Assembly (NCBI GenBank): GCA_025330725.1
Contig: JAIWND010000023.1
Span: 248,001-312,000, forward strand
DNA: 64,000 nucleotides
From: Chlamydoabsidia padenii
Lineage: Eukaryota > Mucoromycota > Mucoromycetes > Mucorales > Cunninghamellaceae
Reading direction: 5' to 3'
Shown here: one piece after another, positions 22,819 to 33,584 of the stretch
How positions within the stretch are numbered: position 1 is the stretch's first letter
Layout of the letters: each line of letters begins with the position of its first letter
The notes under the pieces: model-generated
Told to the model about the DNA's origin: nothing
The model's database searches: none
The model's input: only the letters and a program-made list of their open reading frames with translations
Position numbers and translations under genes: made by a program

Positions 22819-24762
22819 GATATATAAAAATGAAAAAAAAAAGAGTAAAGAAAGAGTGAAAAAAAAGGTGAAGTGTCGCCGTGATTTTGTTCACCCGCTC
22901 ATTGTCGGAATTTGAATATCAAGACTGGACACGGACCTTCACGTTTGTGGTCATGCATCTATTTCTTTTAACTAAGCAATTCGATAGCATGAGAGTGAGT
23001 TTGTTTTACATTGCAGTGTTTAAAGCATATAGGCAACATAAGAGTAAGGTTGTTTTACATTGCAGCGTACAAAGTATGCCATCCCCCTTGACTCTTTTCT
23101 CCTTGCATGATCGTGCCTTGATCGACCCATTCGTTGGCACTAGTCCTCATGTATTCACCAAACCTAAATAGTAATAGTATCAAATAGAAAAAGATAGAAC
23201 CAATGGTCACTGTCAATCAATTTTTGAGAATATCATCTATTGACTTGACTTGACCGAGCCCATTCAAAAATTTAAATCCCGCCTGCCTGCCCTTAACCAA
23301 ATGTGAGCGGATTTTTCTTTCTTTCTCTTCTCTTCCTCGTAAGAAACAAAGGATAAAAGATTGTGACATTTAGGTTTTAACTCGGGGTTTAACTTGAACT
23401 ATTTCTGGATGTTGTACGTTGGGAATGGCTTGTAGGTATCAAGAGGTAATAACCATCTTTTTATATATTATATGTCTCTTCACTTGTGCGACGATTACTC
23501 CATCTGAACAATGAAACCATCAAAAAGGTAAAGACCAGTATGAATCTCTCTTAACAAAATGATAACTTTCAATTCGTAAATTCACTGACTCGACGTACAA
23601 ACAAGACAAGGCCCCCGTGTCTGGATTATATGATCTACCAAAAGGTCGTACCAATAGTAATATACAACTCCTTATCTACTTGCACAGGGTTATACAAAGG
23701 GTAAGTCTGTCATTAGAACAAAACAGATGGATTCTTCTCCAACTCACATGCTCTCATTCTTTTTTTTTTTTTTTTTTTTTTTTTTTGTATTTGTAGTGTT
23801 GTGATAGGGTGGATGATCTGACTTTTTTTTTTTTTTTTTTTTAAAAAAAAGGGACGCTTTAAGGAGGCTTGAAAACGTAAAGCCCTGTCAAGAATTGGCT
23901 CGACTCCAAAATGGTTGATCCTCATGGACCACTTATGGTAAAGGGGAGGGAATAGTTGTGTGGTTGATATGGACTAATGTGAAGATTTTCCCTAGAATCT
24001 ACTGTTTATGGCGCGCTCCCATCCCTGTGGAAGAAAACAACAACTCTCTTTGATCAAAATCAAGGCAAATCAAGGAACAAGGTAAAGATCAATATAATCA
24101 ACAACAATAAGAAGAGGCAATCTTACTCATTATACATTTTAACTTTGATGTCTCTCTCTTTTCCAACACAGGAATATGAATTCTGCATGATATGATCAAG
24201 AACACTCTTCGCTACAGTATGGATTAGTTTTTTTTTTTTTTTGGTGGCATAGTGAAACAACAAGGTCATTATGGTGCTCATACTTTCTTCAATCACGGAT
24301 ATCAATACTATGGATGCCCTATTCGGGAGTAGTGATAGCTTAATCTAATGTAGTTACAGTATAGATGATTAGTTTACTTACTACATGTTGTGTTCATTGT
24401 ATTCCTCCCCCTCTTAAAATGTTATAAATAAAATATCAATCTGTGTCTCCTTAATAATTTAGTCCCCTCTTACTTCCACGTACGGTTGTTTTTTATTTGG
24501 CTCTTTTTTTTTTTTTTTCTCATGCGGCACATGATAAACAAGTTTTTTATATGTTGATGTATACTGCGACCCATAGTACTGTTACCATTCTACATCACTA
24601 TTCATCATTTTTTACTGGAGCAAAAATAAAGTTGTTCATCCAGTTCCCCCTTCCCTTCATCTGTACCACTCTATTTAACTTTTGATTAGTACAAAAAGCG
24701 ACCTGCTCAGTTTGAAAAAAAGTTGCATGATTCTGTTTGAGGAGTCCCGTTCACCCAGATAA
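22819..24762. other. Gene-poor spacer
   Basis: No supported gene. A 49-bp imperfect duplication (GTTTTACATTGCAG at 23003 and 23052) and a reversed recurrent word (TTTAAATCCCGCC at about 23270) are present, along with several T runs over 18 nt (about 23760, 23824, 24229, 24505). Confidence 0.45.
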
Positions 24763-24776
24763 TCGGGATTTGAAAA
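24763..24776 (+). promoter_or_regulatory. TCGGGATTTGAAAA word before a start codon
   Basis: The recurrent word lies 100 bp before the ATG at 24876 and is followed by a T/C-rich leader. A TTGCATGATT word lies about 40 bp upstream (24723). Confidence 0.45.
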
Positions 24777-24875
24777 CCTTAAAAAATAAGACCCAGAAAA
24801 AAGTCAGAGTCTTCCCCTATTTTTTTTTTTTTTTCTTCCCTTTTCTTCTTCTCTCCATTCATTTAACAATTCACA

Positions 24876-27026
24876 ATGATTAACTCTTTGACAGCATTAC
24901 CACCACAGCAGGATTTATATCTATCTGATAAAGACAACGACAATGCGACAATGGAAGCACTACTTTATTCTTACTTGCACCAAGACCAACAATTCTCTTC
25001 ACCAGCTACAGCAAGTGCTCTATCAATGACTCCATCAACTACTCTATCTTCACCTTCTGCAACCGGTCTTCATTCAGACTACAACTATTCAAGTAATACG
25101 GCACTATATAACAACAACTCACTTCCTCTCAGTGATGATCTCTTCCAGTCACCACAATTATCCTTCCAACACCAACAACAGCTTTATCCACCACTTCCAT
25201 TACAGCCTACTTCCTTGTCTAGTAATAGTTGGAACCCTATTCTGGAGATGCTTCAAGCAACTGCAACTTTTGACCCGACAATACCAAATGACATGGACAA
25301 CAACAGCAAGATTCATTTCCAAATTAATTCATACACCGATTTACTGAATGCACTTGAATCAATACAGGTCGACCCTCACAATAACAACAACCAACAACAA
25401 CAACAACAGCAGCGAAAGAAACGACCTGATAAAAGGCGGAAACATCATTATGATATTTCGACTTGTTTCACCACACAACAACAACAAGAACAACAAGCGG
25501 CAGAATCATACCTGACACTTCCTGGTGTGGTTCGGGACACTGTGGAATCAACTTCCTTCCTCGCGACCTTGATGGAAAAAGCACAACGACATTGGTGCTG
25601 TGTTGGCTTCAAAGTGGCACCTGTGACATTGGATATTATCCGTTATTGGCGACAAGCTCCGGTGACGATCATTTATTGTGTGGCGTCGATCGTACTGGTC
25701 ACCTTTATGGATCATAATGCAGGTCAGGCATATGTGAAATCGGCGGCAATGGAATTCTACTCACAGGCACGGCGGAAAATGGATGATATTGTGTTTGATG
25801 ATGAAAATGATCCCAGTAACTATGACGATGACTCGTTGGAGCATCGACAAAAGGCCATGACGATTCAATCTTACTTTTGTCTCAGTTACACTTCCAACTT
25901 GCTCCGACTGTATGAACAACAACGAACTTGGGGTGGATTGGCATCGATTGCATTACAACTACGAACAAGGGATACGGAAAAGGGATGTCGACCGATGGAT
26001 CAAGCTATTCTGTTATGTTGGTGTCGATGGTATTATGTCGATGCTTGGATGTCTTTGACGTTACATCGGGAATGTCTTTTACCTGATACACCACCTCGAT
26101 TTATTCTTGATATCATTCAGCAATATTCAACATCATCTATTGACAACAACAACATGAATGGCCCTTTGGTTTCTCATGAACACCAATCTTTATATCAATT
26201 TGCCATTCTCACCAAATTCATGCGGCGGTATATCAAAATCATTCAAGCTGGAAAATTAATGGATCCTGTCACCATGAATCCTTCACCCGACTATTATCGA
26301 ATCACTGACGAACTAAAGCAATGGTACAACTTGATTCAACAACAATCAACACCACCTGATGAAATAGATGGTCCTGATAGTAATGTACACCTTCACCTTT
26401 GCTATCATGCCATGTGCCTTGTCATCATTTACCGATTCCTGCATCCTGATATTAGGGTACCCAACGACACTATTCTGATGGACGGACTCGAAACTAACCT
26501 GGCCCTTCTCCAATCTCTTCAACAACTATCATCACAAGGATGCGACCAAAGCACCTACCATCACATGTTTTTCGCCATCCACAACACTGCCTCACGAATC
26601 TACCAATACCACACCAAACACCGAAGCAGTAAATGGCAACAATGGGCAAAACAACAACTTCAAATGAACTTGGTCTTGTTGAAAGGAACACCTGCTTATG
26701 CCAACGATGTGTTTCAAATGCGGCTCTATGCGGAAAAAATCGAACAACAGTTTGTTCACATGGGTCTGGAACTATCTGGGTACTATCAATCAACACTAAA
26801 GGCGATGGAACAATGGATCTTGCAACAACAACACCAGCAATTACTATTGACAACATTGGACGATCAAGAGGAAGAATCATCACCGTCCCCCTTTGTATCA
26901 GCTTTGGTCGCCGCATTAAAACAACCGACTGCTCGTATACCTGGAATACATGTTTACAAATTACAGACAGCTGCTACTATAAAGAAACCAAGGAAATCTG
27001 CCAACAGGGTCACCACTACTAAGTAA
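24876..27026 (+). CDS. Large single-exon putative transcription regulator
   Basis: No intron, 716 aa. The N-terminal 180 residues are Ser/Gln/Asn-rich. A basic patch RKKRPDKRRKHH (about 178-190) is a likely NLS. From about 210 onward the sequence is helical and resembles the fungal-specific transcription factor middle region: FLATLMEKAQRHWCCVGF, YVKSAAMEFYSQARRKMDD, QSYFCLSYTSNLLRLYEQQRTWGGLASIALQL, LLCWCRWYYVDAWMSLTLHRECLLPD. No Zn2Cys6 cluster or other DNA-binding domain is visible before it. It could be a regulator that lost its zinc cluster, a co-regulator, or a protein whose N-terminal exon was missed; no upstream exon was seen. Confidence 0.65.
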   Translation: MINSLTALPPQQDLYLSDKDNDNATMEALLYSYLHQDQQFSSPATASALSMTPSTTLSSPSATGLHSDYNYSSNTALYNNNSLPLSDDLFQSPQLSFQHQQQLYPPLPLQPTSLSSNSWNPILEMLQATATFDPTIPNDMDNNSKIHFQINSYTDLLNALESIQVDPHNNNNQQQQQQQRKKRPDKRRKHHYDISTCFTTQQQQEQQAAESYLTLPGVVRDTVESTSFLATLMEKAQRHWCCVGFKVAPVTLDIIRYWRQAPVTIIYCVASIVLVTFMDHNAGQAYVKSAAMEFYSQARRKMDDIVFDDENDPSNYDDDSLEHRQKAMTIQSYFCLSYTSNLLRLYEQQRTWGGLASIALQLRTRDTEKGCRPMDQAILLCWCRWYYVDAWMSLTLHRECLLPDTPPRFILDIIQQYSTSSIDNNNMNGPLVSHEHQSLYQFAILTKFMRRYIKIIQAGKLMDPVTMNPSPDYYRITDELKQWYNLIQQQSTPPDEIDGPDSNVHLHLCYHAMCLVIIYRFLHPDIRVPNDTILMDGLETNLALLQSLQQLSSQGCDQSTYHHMFFAIHNTASRIYQYHTKHRSSKWQQWAKQQLQMNLVLLKGTPAYANDVFQMRLYAEKIEQQFVHMGLELSGYYQSTLKAMEQWILQQQHQQLLLTTLDDQEEESSPSPFVSALVAALKQPTARIPGIHVYKLQTAATIKKPRKSANRVTTTK

Positions 27027-27522
27027 TAGTAATACTTTACATATATATCCCCCTTTTTCTTTTTGTATATACCACTCTAATAAAATAAATAAAAAAAAAG
27101 GAAATAAAATTTGTCTCACAAACATAGGGTCTTCTTTTATGTATATGCAAAGTGTGTCCGCGTGTGTATGTATGTACGTATGGGTGCGGGTACTCCCTAA
27201 ATAAAATAAAAAGACATGGGTGTGGCCGATCTATATGACATACGTTGATTGATTGGTCAAGGAGAATGGGTACACAATTTATTGACAGAAGTTGTAGACT
27301 ATATAGGGGGGGGGACAAATAGATAATGTAAATATGATAAAACTTTATTTGGTTGTGTATATGTTGGTGTAAAAGGAATGTAATAGGAGGGAGTGTATGT
27401 GTGTAATTATACAGGAATATACAAAAGGTTAAAAAAAAAAAAAAGAGAAACATATGTAACAAAAAGAAGGGAATGGGGGTTCTAGACTATGGACAAAGAG
27501 GTATATGAATATGTAATGAGTG

Positions 27523-27553
<31 letters not shown>

Positions 27554-27666
27554 AATGGGAATGTAAAACTATATACATATATATAACATGTATTTTTTTT
27601 TTTTTAAAAAAAAGGAATGATAATACTAACTAATGAGTGGAGGAGAAGGAGGAGGACACCGACAAA
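27027..27666. other. Intergenic, convergent 3' ends, microsatellites
   Basis: Lies between convergent genes. Contains TA/TG repeats (about 27520-27555), A- and G-runs and AATAAA-like signals. No gene is supported. Confidence 0.5.
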
Positions 27667-28767
27667 TCAATGGATACAACGTAAAGTGACCTTTTCCAGT
27701 GAATCCCAAGCCTTCATAGCACTTGCCCATTGTTGTTCAGAAGAGATCAAAGTGACAAGTGGGTGTTGATGATGTTGATCCAGAGTGGAGCCATTAAAGA
27801 GCAAGACGAATTGGTCGGCCAAAGGTTTCAAAGACGGATCGAGCATGGTTGAGAATTTATCGTGCAATCGAGTACGCAAGGCAGCCAGACTGGTGGAGCG
27901 AGGGATTTGAATGACGACAATGTTATCCACATCATAAATCACCTTGAGCTTCATCTTCCTCACCCCAGATTCCAACGAGAAGGAAGAAGACACACTGGGG
28001 CCAATACTGCTTCGTGGTGTGGTCGAGATACTAGATACCGTACTGTTGCTGCTTGTCAACCCTGGAAGGATATCTTCACTGTGTTTCCTTGGTGTAGACG
28101 ACCGTAAATAATGTGCAGCAAAAGAAGTCAGACCATTGTTGAATGGGTTGAATTTGTGAGACCACTTTGTATCCATAAAAGCAGGTTGTTGTTGCTTGAT
28201 ATTTTCTTGATCCCGTGAAACTTGTCGTGCCATGTCGTTTTTCTGCACCCCAAAAAATTCAAGGACAATCATGGTCTGGCTTATGGCTGAAGGTAGTCGG
28301 AAGAGGGCTTGGACGAATCGGTCTAATTCGGCACGTCGTTGTCCATTCGGTTGTTTCTTGTTGAGTAAGCCTTGGGGTTTCAGTTTCGGAAGGTGGTAGG
28401 TCAGGATGTGTTGCTTTTGATGAATGATACGTTGGCCTTGTTCTTGAGCTGATAGACAAGGGAAGGCGTCATACAGTCGTTGGCAGAACTGGACACAGTC
28501 ATCGTATCGTCGAGCAATGGTATAAGAATGTCGTTGCAAAGGTAAAGAGTAATCGTCGTAATAATGTTGTTGTGGATCCACATGAATGATAAACCACATT
28601 TTACCTTGTCGCCGTTCATAAGATACAACTGTTGCCTGACGAATCAAAGGTGCTAGTTTGATACCAGAAGCGGCTAATGAGCTATTGTTGTTGTTATTAC
28701 TGTAAAGTTGGTACATATTGGTGGGTGTTGGTATCGATGAATGAGAAGGTAATATGACTGTTGGCAT
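27667..28767 (-). CDS. PX-PB1 scaffold protein, Bem1/Scd2-like without SH3 domains
   Basis: Single exon, 366 aa. A PX domain spans about 45-175 (MWFIIHVDP, HSYTIARRYDDCVQFCQRLYDAFPCL, LPKLKPQG, RAELDRFVQALFRLP), the phosphoinositide-binding fold. A linker rich in Ser/Thr follows. A PB1 domain spans about 270-366 (KMKLKVIYDVDNIVVIQIP, LAALRTRLHDKF, EKVTLRC). PX followed by C-terminal PB1 is the back half of Bem1/Scd2, the polarity scaffold that links Cdc42 to its exchange factor and, in filamentous fungi, NADPH oxidase. Bem1 has two SH3 domains in front, and none is encoded here or in the upstream 1 kb. The protein begins with a low-complexity Asn stretch, so a truncation by mis-annotation is possible but not supported. 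Confidence 0.85.
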   Translation of the reverse strand: MPTVILPSHSSIPTPTNMYQLYSNNNNNSSLAASGIKLAPLIRQATVVSYERRQGKMWFIIHVDPQQHYYDDYSLPLQRHSYTIARRYDDCVQFCQRLYDAFPCLSAQEQGQRIIHQKQHILTYHLPKLKPQGLLNKKQPNGQRRAELDRFVQALFRLPSAISQTMIVLEFFGVQKNDMARQVSRDQENIKQQQPAFMDTKWSHKFNPFNNGLTSFAAHYLRSSTPRKHSEDILPGLTSSNSTVSSISTTPRSSIGPSVSSSFSLESGVRKMKLKVIYDVDNIVVIQIPRSTSLAALRTRLHDKFSTMLDPSLKPLADQFVLLFNGSTLDQHHQHPLVTLISSEQQWASAMKAWDSLEKVTLRCIH

Positions 28768-29929
28768 ATTTTAAAAAAAGAGGATGTGGTCAATTAGAAA
28801 TATATAGAAACGAAAGAAAGAAAGAAAGAAAGAAAAAATTGGGGGGGGGGGACGCTGATTATTTATATCCAAGTGTGGGAAGACCCCTTTCCGACCAACT
28901 CCTTGATTCAATGTCCGACCGGCATTAACAAGAAAGGTGTTTTTTTATCATTGTCCATTCTCGCATGGCTCTCCATCTCCTCATTTTCAATCTTTTAGCA
29001 TTCCTCCCCAAAAGAAAATCTCCTTTGAACGATGATGAGAGATCCCATGTATCATCATGTTATGTGTGATAGATCAAAAGGTTACTTTTCATCATCGCTA
29101 TCAAGACCAATGCATGTAAAACAGGGAAAGAACAATGAAAATAGAAAAAAGTAATGACGGGTTTCCAATCAAGTGACACGATTTCTACAGAAGGATTTTA
29201 GGTTGACCGGGGAGAAGGACGAAATGCGATGACAGCATGTTTTTTGATGTTGTGTCAATGCATAAAGTCGGAAGGCGGGGTTTGAATATCGTCAGGTAAG
29301 TTGGACTTCCCCCCCTTTCTTCTCCCTACTATATCTCATCAAGAGATAGAAAGTGTATCATTCACCTTTTTTATATAAAGGAAAAAGTATCTGATTTTAA
29401 AAGAGATCGATGAACTAAGGATTATGCAAAATCAATTATTAACCAAGTCTCGGAAAGAAAAAAGGTTATTCTATTTTTATCTGGGCTTATATGAACCGTC
29501 CATCTGAGGCGTTTTTATAACAAGAGATGAACAATGCGATAGAAAGGGTTAGTTTATTATTCAAAAGAGATGAAGTCGCATATGCATTGGTGGGTCTTTA
29601 TAGCAGAAAGAAAGCGTTCTCGAGCCAACTTTCACACTTGCTCGCCATCATCTTGCATATACTTGTTTTTCTTGATGATGAATTAAAACTTACTTTCTAT
29701 GGTCAAAGGAGGCACAGTGGATTCATGTTTATATATGGTTATCTTATGCACACACAGATGTTTTTTTTTTTCTTTTTTCGATCGGCGTTATATATCAAGT
29801 TGATTTACCTACTCCCTTTACGGTTTCGTTTGAATTTATGCATTTTTAAATCCCGACTGGAGGGAAGAGAACAGGACGTTTTCAATTTTCTTTTTTGTCC
29901 CGCCTCTCTTCTCACTTTTTGATTTATCC
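28768..29929. other. Spacer with recurrent words, no clear gene
   Basis: GGCGGGGTTTGAA lies at 29274-29286 and a reversed TTTAAATCCCG at about 29846. An open frame at 29527-29922 exists but lacks recognisable features and ends in a T-rich low-complexity stretch, so it is not called. Confidence 0.4.
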
Positions 29930-30665
29930 ATGGTAAACGAAGGAAAAAACTTGGTTTTACTTTATCCTGTCTCTGTGAATATTAAAAAAGGTAAGACATT
30001 CTTTTTACGATACTTTCCCCACTACAACTAAATTTGACCAACTAATCTTGTACCCGGCACTTTTTTGGAATCTCATTTGATGAAACAACACTAGGAATCC
30101 TGACTCTTGGAAGACTTCCAGTCCCTCCATGCTTAAAGTAAGTGTACCAATACTGACTTGAAAACGAATGCCTTGTTGTCATAAGAGTTCACACATTCTA
30201 ACTCTTTTTTTTTTTTTTTTTTTGCTCCCTTTAAAAGTGATTGTATGTACCCAAAGTATAAGGTGTTTATGAAGGCACCAATGTAATCCGTACTCCTTTC
30301 TATTCAGAAAGGATACTATGGTAAGATCAAACAAAAGAAAATGGAACAAGGATATGATATGTGGGGCATCAATGGGTTTACACTAATATCTTATCTCATT
30401 TAGCTGGTACTCTGCTTTGGAAGCAATGGTGAACAAGATGGACTTTAAGGTAATTGAACTGGAATCATATAGTCACCGTCATGGATGGGCCAAATATTCT
30501 TTTTCACAAGATGCATTGGTGGAAATAGACATTGGTGCTCAAGTCGATGATTATTTTTATCTGGATGGAATGTTCGCCTTGCTCAAGGAATTGACATCCC
30601 AGGTTGCTCGTCGATGCAGGCTCCTTTTTCTCGCACCAAAGAAGTATCTTCCATGTCTGTCCTAG
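29930..30665 (+). CDS. Unknown conserved-looking spliced gene, structure partly unresolved
   Basis: Not recognised. The last exon starts near 30403 and reads WYSALEAMVNKMDFKVIELE then SYSHRHGWAKYSFSQDALVE and DDYFYLDGMFALLKELTSQ, a codon-like, non-repetitive sequence. Upstream, YEGTNVIRTPFYSERILC (about 30268-30320) joins it in phase. A first exon from the ATG at 29930 (NEGKNLVLLYPVSVNIKK) and a short second exon near 30095-30137 are probable. The junction between the second and third exons does not keep frame with any acceptor I can see, so the gene may carry an indel or a non-canonical splice. Confidence 0.45.
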
Positions 30666-31000
30666 TTGCATGCCTAGGTTTCGCTGTCGTGGATCAAAAC
30701 AATGGATTGGCGGCAACACCAAACAGTTTTAGATATCCTTAGTTTTGTAGTTAGTATTTAGTAATAAAGTCGATCTGAATTAAAATATGTATATATGTCT
30801 TTATGTATGGTGTGGTGTTGGAAAGTCAACAGAATACCATGATACCCTGACAAACCTATTAATTGATGATAGTAAAGACATAGTATGAAGATTGTATTTA
30901 TTTAAAGCAGTATAAGACAAGGTTATGATAATAAAAAAAGGTATCGTTGTTTATTTCCATATAGTAGGGTTGATACATACTAAACTAGACAGTATCTATT

Positions 31001-31865
31001 CTAGAGTATTCCTTTGAGAGCGATGGCACCTGCGATCAAAGGCAATACTTTATCTAAATTTTTAGACTGATCCCCAAGCTGATAATACTACAATGACCAA
31101 CACCAAGTAAAAGTTAAAGTAAGTGACAAGTACGATATAGTTCCACTCCTTTTTTTTCTTTACCTTTTGTATCCTTTTCATGTCTCTGTATTGTTCCAAC
31201 TGGTCTAGTGATACGAGTTCCCCATGGATATTGTCCCGCATGAATGATTCGACCTATGAACAAAAAAAAAAGTTAGTCCCAGCTAGCCCTTTGTATGATT
31301 CTTGATCCCGTCCGTTTCTTATTCAGTGCTTTACCTCGGAAGTTGACCCACCGACCTTAATAACAAGGACTTGTTGTGATTGGTCGTTGATGCCGAAACG
31401 TCGTAACGATTGAGAGATCTATATATAAAAGAGTCAAAAGAGTAGAGATTAGTAAACTAGTACCATCATGTCTCTTTAATAACCCACCCCGTCGACTCTA
31501 TTTTGAGTACTTACATTCACAGTGTTGGAAAAGTCGAATACGATTTCAGAGTGGACGTTATGTGTCTTGAGTTGATTGTTTTGCCAGTTATGGACCGCAC
31601 GGTTGACAGCAAGGAGAGCATGAAGTCTATCAAATACCTGGAAGAGAGCAAATATACAACAAAAAGTATTAGGATTAGTTATATGGATATAGGAAAGGTG
31701 ATTGATTCCATTATATACCAAAGTAGCGTCCACCAAAGCACAGACAAGTGTAGGATCCTGTTTCAACAAGCGTTGGCGTAAATCTTCAGCATTGGTCACA
31801 TTGGTGAATAAGGCAAGATGAACTTGTCCTATTTCAGGGTGAAGATCAACTGTGTGTGATTCCAT
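31001..31865 (-). CDS. CGI121: KEOPS/EKC complex subunit Cgi121 (TPRKB-like)
   Basis: Subunit of the KEOPS complex that makes the t6A37 modification of ANN-decoding tRNAs; Cgi121 binds Bud32 and the tRNA 3' end. Five exons (31865-31719, 31637-31515, 31418-31335, 31253-31164, 31087-31001) give 176 aa, the family length. Typical motifs: FTNVTNAEDLRQRLL near the N-terminus, FDRLHALLAVNRAVHNW, KTHNVHSEIVFDFS, and ISQSLRRFGINDQSQQVLVI. All introns lie between complete codons. A variant of the recurrent word, in gene orientation, lies about 90 bp upstream (about 31955-31970). Confidence 0.93.
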
Positions 31866-32422
31866 GGGTGTAAAGGGATTAAAAAGTAATAAGAGAGTGG
31901 AAGAGAAGGATAAAGAAAAAAAAAAAGGGATTTCCAGTTTTGAGTTTTTTTCAATTTTTAAAACCCGACAATAAAGAGAGCCCGTCGAGATGTCAGAAAT
32001 GGTTCCATTCCCGTACGTCAGTGTGTATCCAAGTCCGTGATTATGTAAGGGATTATAATTCATATCGAGTAAAGCCAAAAAGAATAACGTTTATTATATT
32101 TGATCATTTCACATCTACTTTGTACGCCTTCCGGATAAACTAGACAAAGTAAAAGGAAGTGGGTTATCGGGGGTTTTAAAAATGTGCCTGATAGAAGAGG
32201 GACAAGTTTATTGAGGGGATATAATGATTTGGATATAATAGTAATAAATGAAAGGGAATCTATAAAACATGTGTTGTTTAATGGTATGCATATCATATAA
32301 AAATAAAAGTAGTAGAGTAAGGTTAAAAGGGAAAGATCAGGACATCAAATGATTTCTATAATGAGTGGTAAATTGGGCATAAGTCAGATTGATTGATAAA
32401 TTAATCTAAGCGATTTGTAATC
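31866..32422. other. Promoter of CGI121 and 3' region of the microprotein gene
   Basis: Contains the T/C-rich leader and the reversed TTTTTAAAACCCGACA word upstream of CGI121, then AT-rich DNA that is probably the 3' end of the CCHC gene. No further gene is supported. Confidence 0.45.
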
Positions 32423-32573
32423 CTAGGTGGTGATTGGTTTCTTGGGACACATCCTGTGAAGTAAAAGGCAAAAAAAAAGATGAGATTAGTCCTAATCGGG
32501 TGTTTGCATGAATTGGATCTTACATGGAGTAATGGCCTTTTTGACCACAGTGAATACAACGACCGTCAGACAT
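32423..32573 (-). CDS. 26-aa spliced CCHC zinc-knuckle microprotein
   Basis: Exon 1 (32573-32524) and exon 2 (32453-32423) join to 81 nt: 26 residues and a stop. The product is essentially one zinc knuckle, CIHCGQKGHYSMMC, matching C-x2-C-x4-H-x4-C exactly, with short tails (MSDGR and PKKPITT). The intron (70 nt) has GTAAGA, a GGACTAATC branch site and TTCACAG, and it divides the knuckle so that the last Cys comes from exon 2. A TATA box, a GC-rich word and a pyrimidine leader precede it, so it looks like a real gene and not a gag remnant. CCHC knuckles bind single-stranded nucleic acid or proteins. A larger protein with missed exons is the main alternative. Confidence 0.6.
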
Positions 32574-32665
32574 GATTATGAAAAGTTATAAAAGATTAAG
32601 AAGAGATAAATAAAAAGAAAAAGAAAAGAGTAATCAAGGGAAGAAGAAAGAAAGAACGAAAAAGA

Positions 32666-32674
32666 CTATTTATA
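32666..32674 (-). promoter_or_regulatory. TATA box of the CCHC microprotein gene
   Basis: TATAAATAG on the minus strand lies about 95 bp before the ATG. It is followed by a long pyrimidine-rich leader. A GC-rich word (GGCGGCGTTTAAA on the plus strand, about 32687-32699) lies just upstream. Confidence 0.6.
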
Positions 32675-32699
32675 CTTTTAGCATAGTGGCGGCGTTTAA

Positions 32700-33584
32700 A
32701 TGTTTTACCCGATCTATGCCACACGTGGCCGTACTTAATTCAAATGATATCCATTCTCACTCTTTCCGTGTCACCTTCAGCACTGTAATCATTGATACAA
32801 TTCGGGAAAAGCAACGTCATGTTTGATGAACTGCTATATGTTTGGATTCGAAGCTTTGTTAGAGTGGGTGGGACCTTGGAGAAGGTAGCAAAGTGCCATA
32901 AAGTGATCTATTCCTAATGTAGGTATTCTCCATCAGTCAATAAAGTCATTTTATCTTATTACTTTGTTTTCTATTTTTTGACTCGATGTCATGGGATCTA
33001 ATTTGTAGTTACTATACCACATAGGTCCGTTTTCGGTATAAGCGGAGTTCATTCGCCGAGGGCCTGAGCACACTTTTTTTTTAATCTTCTTGCCACCTGG
33101 TACTTGCTATTTTATTAACCACGTTTCAAGAGTCTTTGACTTTTTTTTCCTTTAAAAGGTTTGACAACACTTTCTAGTTACTGGATATCGTGTTATTACT
33201 CCACAGAGTGTATGTGACATCTACAAACATCGTCTTCTTTATTAAAGTACTTCCTTTGAATGAGAGTTACCAACAGAAATAACGATGCTTTCATTTGGAT
33301 ATGAGATGGAAATCTAAGAATAGTCTTGACAAGAGAAAAACAATGGGTCTTCCCCAAAATAAGAAAACGAGCAAATGAACTTTTTCTCGAGGATCTGTTA
33401 TTAGATCTAGATCTTGCTCCGGGCTAGTGTCCAAATTTGATCTGACTAAATCTAGAACTTTAAAATCTAATGACTACACCACCACAATGTCAATGCAATA
33501 TGAAGTAGATGACAAATGTTGTGGATTGTCAGTTTTTGCATGAATTGAGGAGGGGACCTTGGTAGATCAAATTTCACATCCCGC
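32700..33584. other. Spacer, no gene seen
   Basis: Mixed AT-rich sequence without supported exons. TTTTGCATGAATTG lies at about 33534. Confidence 0.4.

Noticed and set aside
26494..26916. Minus-strand frame of 140 codons inside the 716-aa gene
   Set aside because: Shadow frame of a long coding exon; no promoter or motif.
29527..29922. 131-codon plus-strand frame
   Set aside because: No motif, crosses a T homopolymer and overlaps the leader of the next gene.
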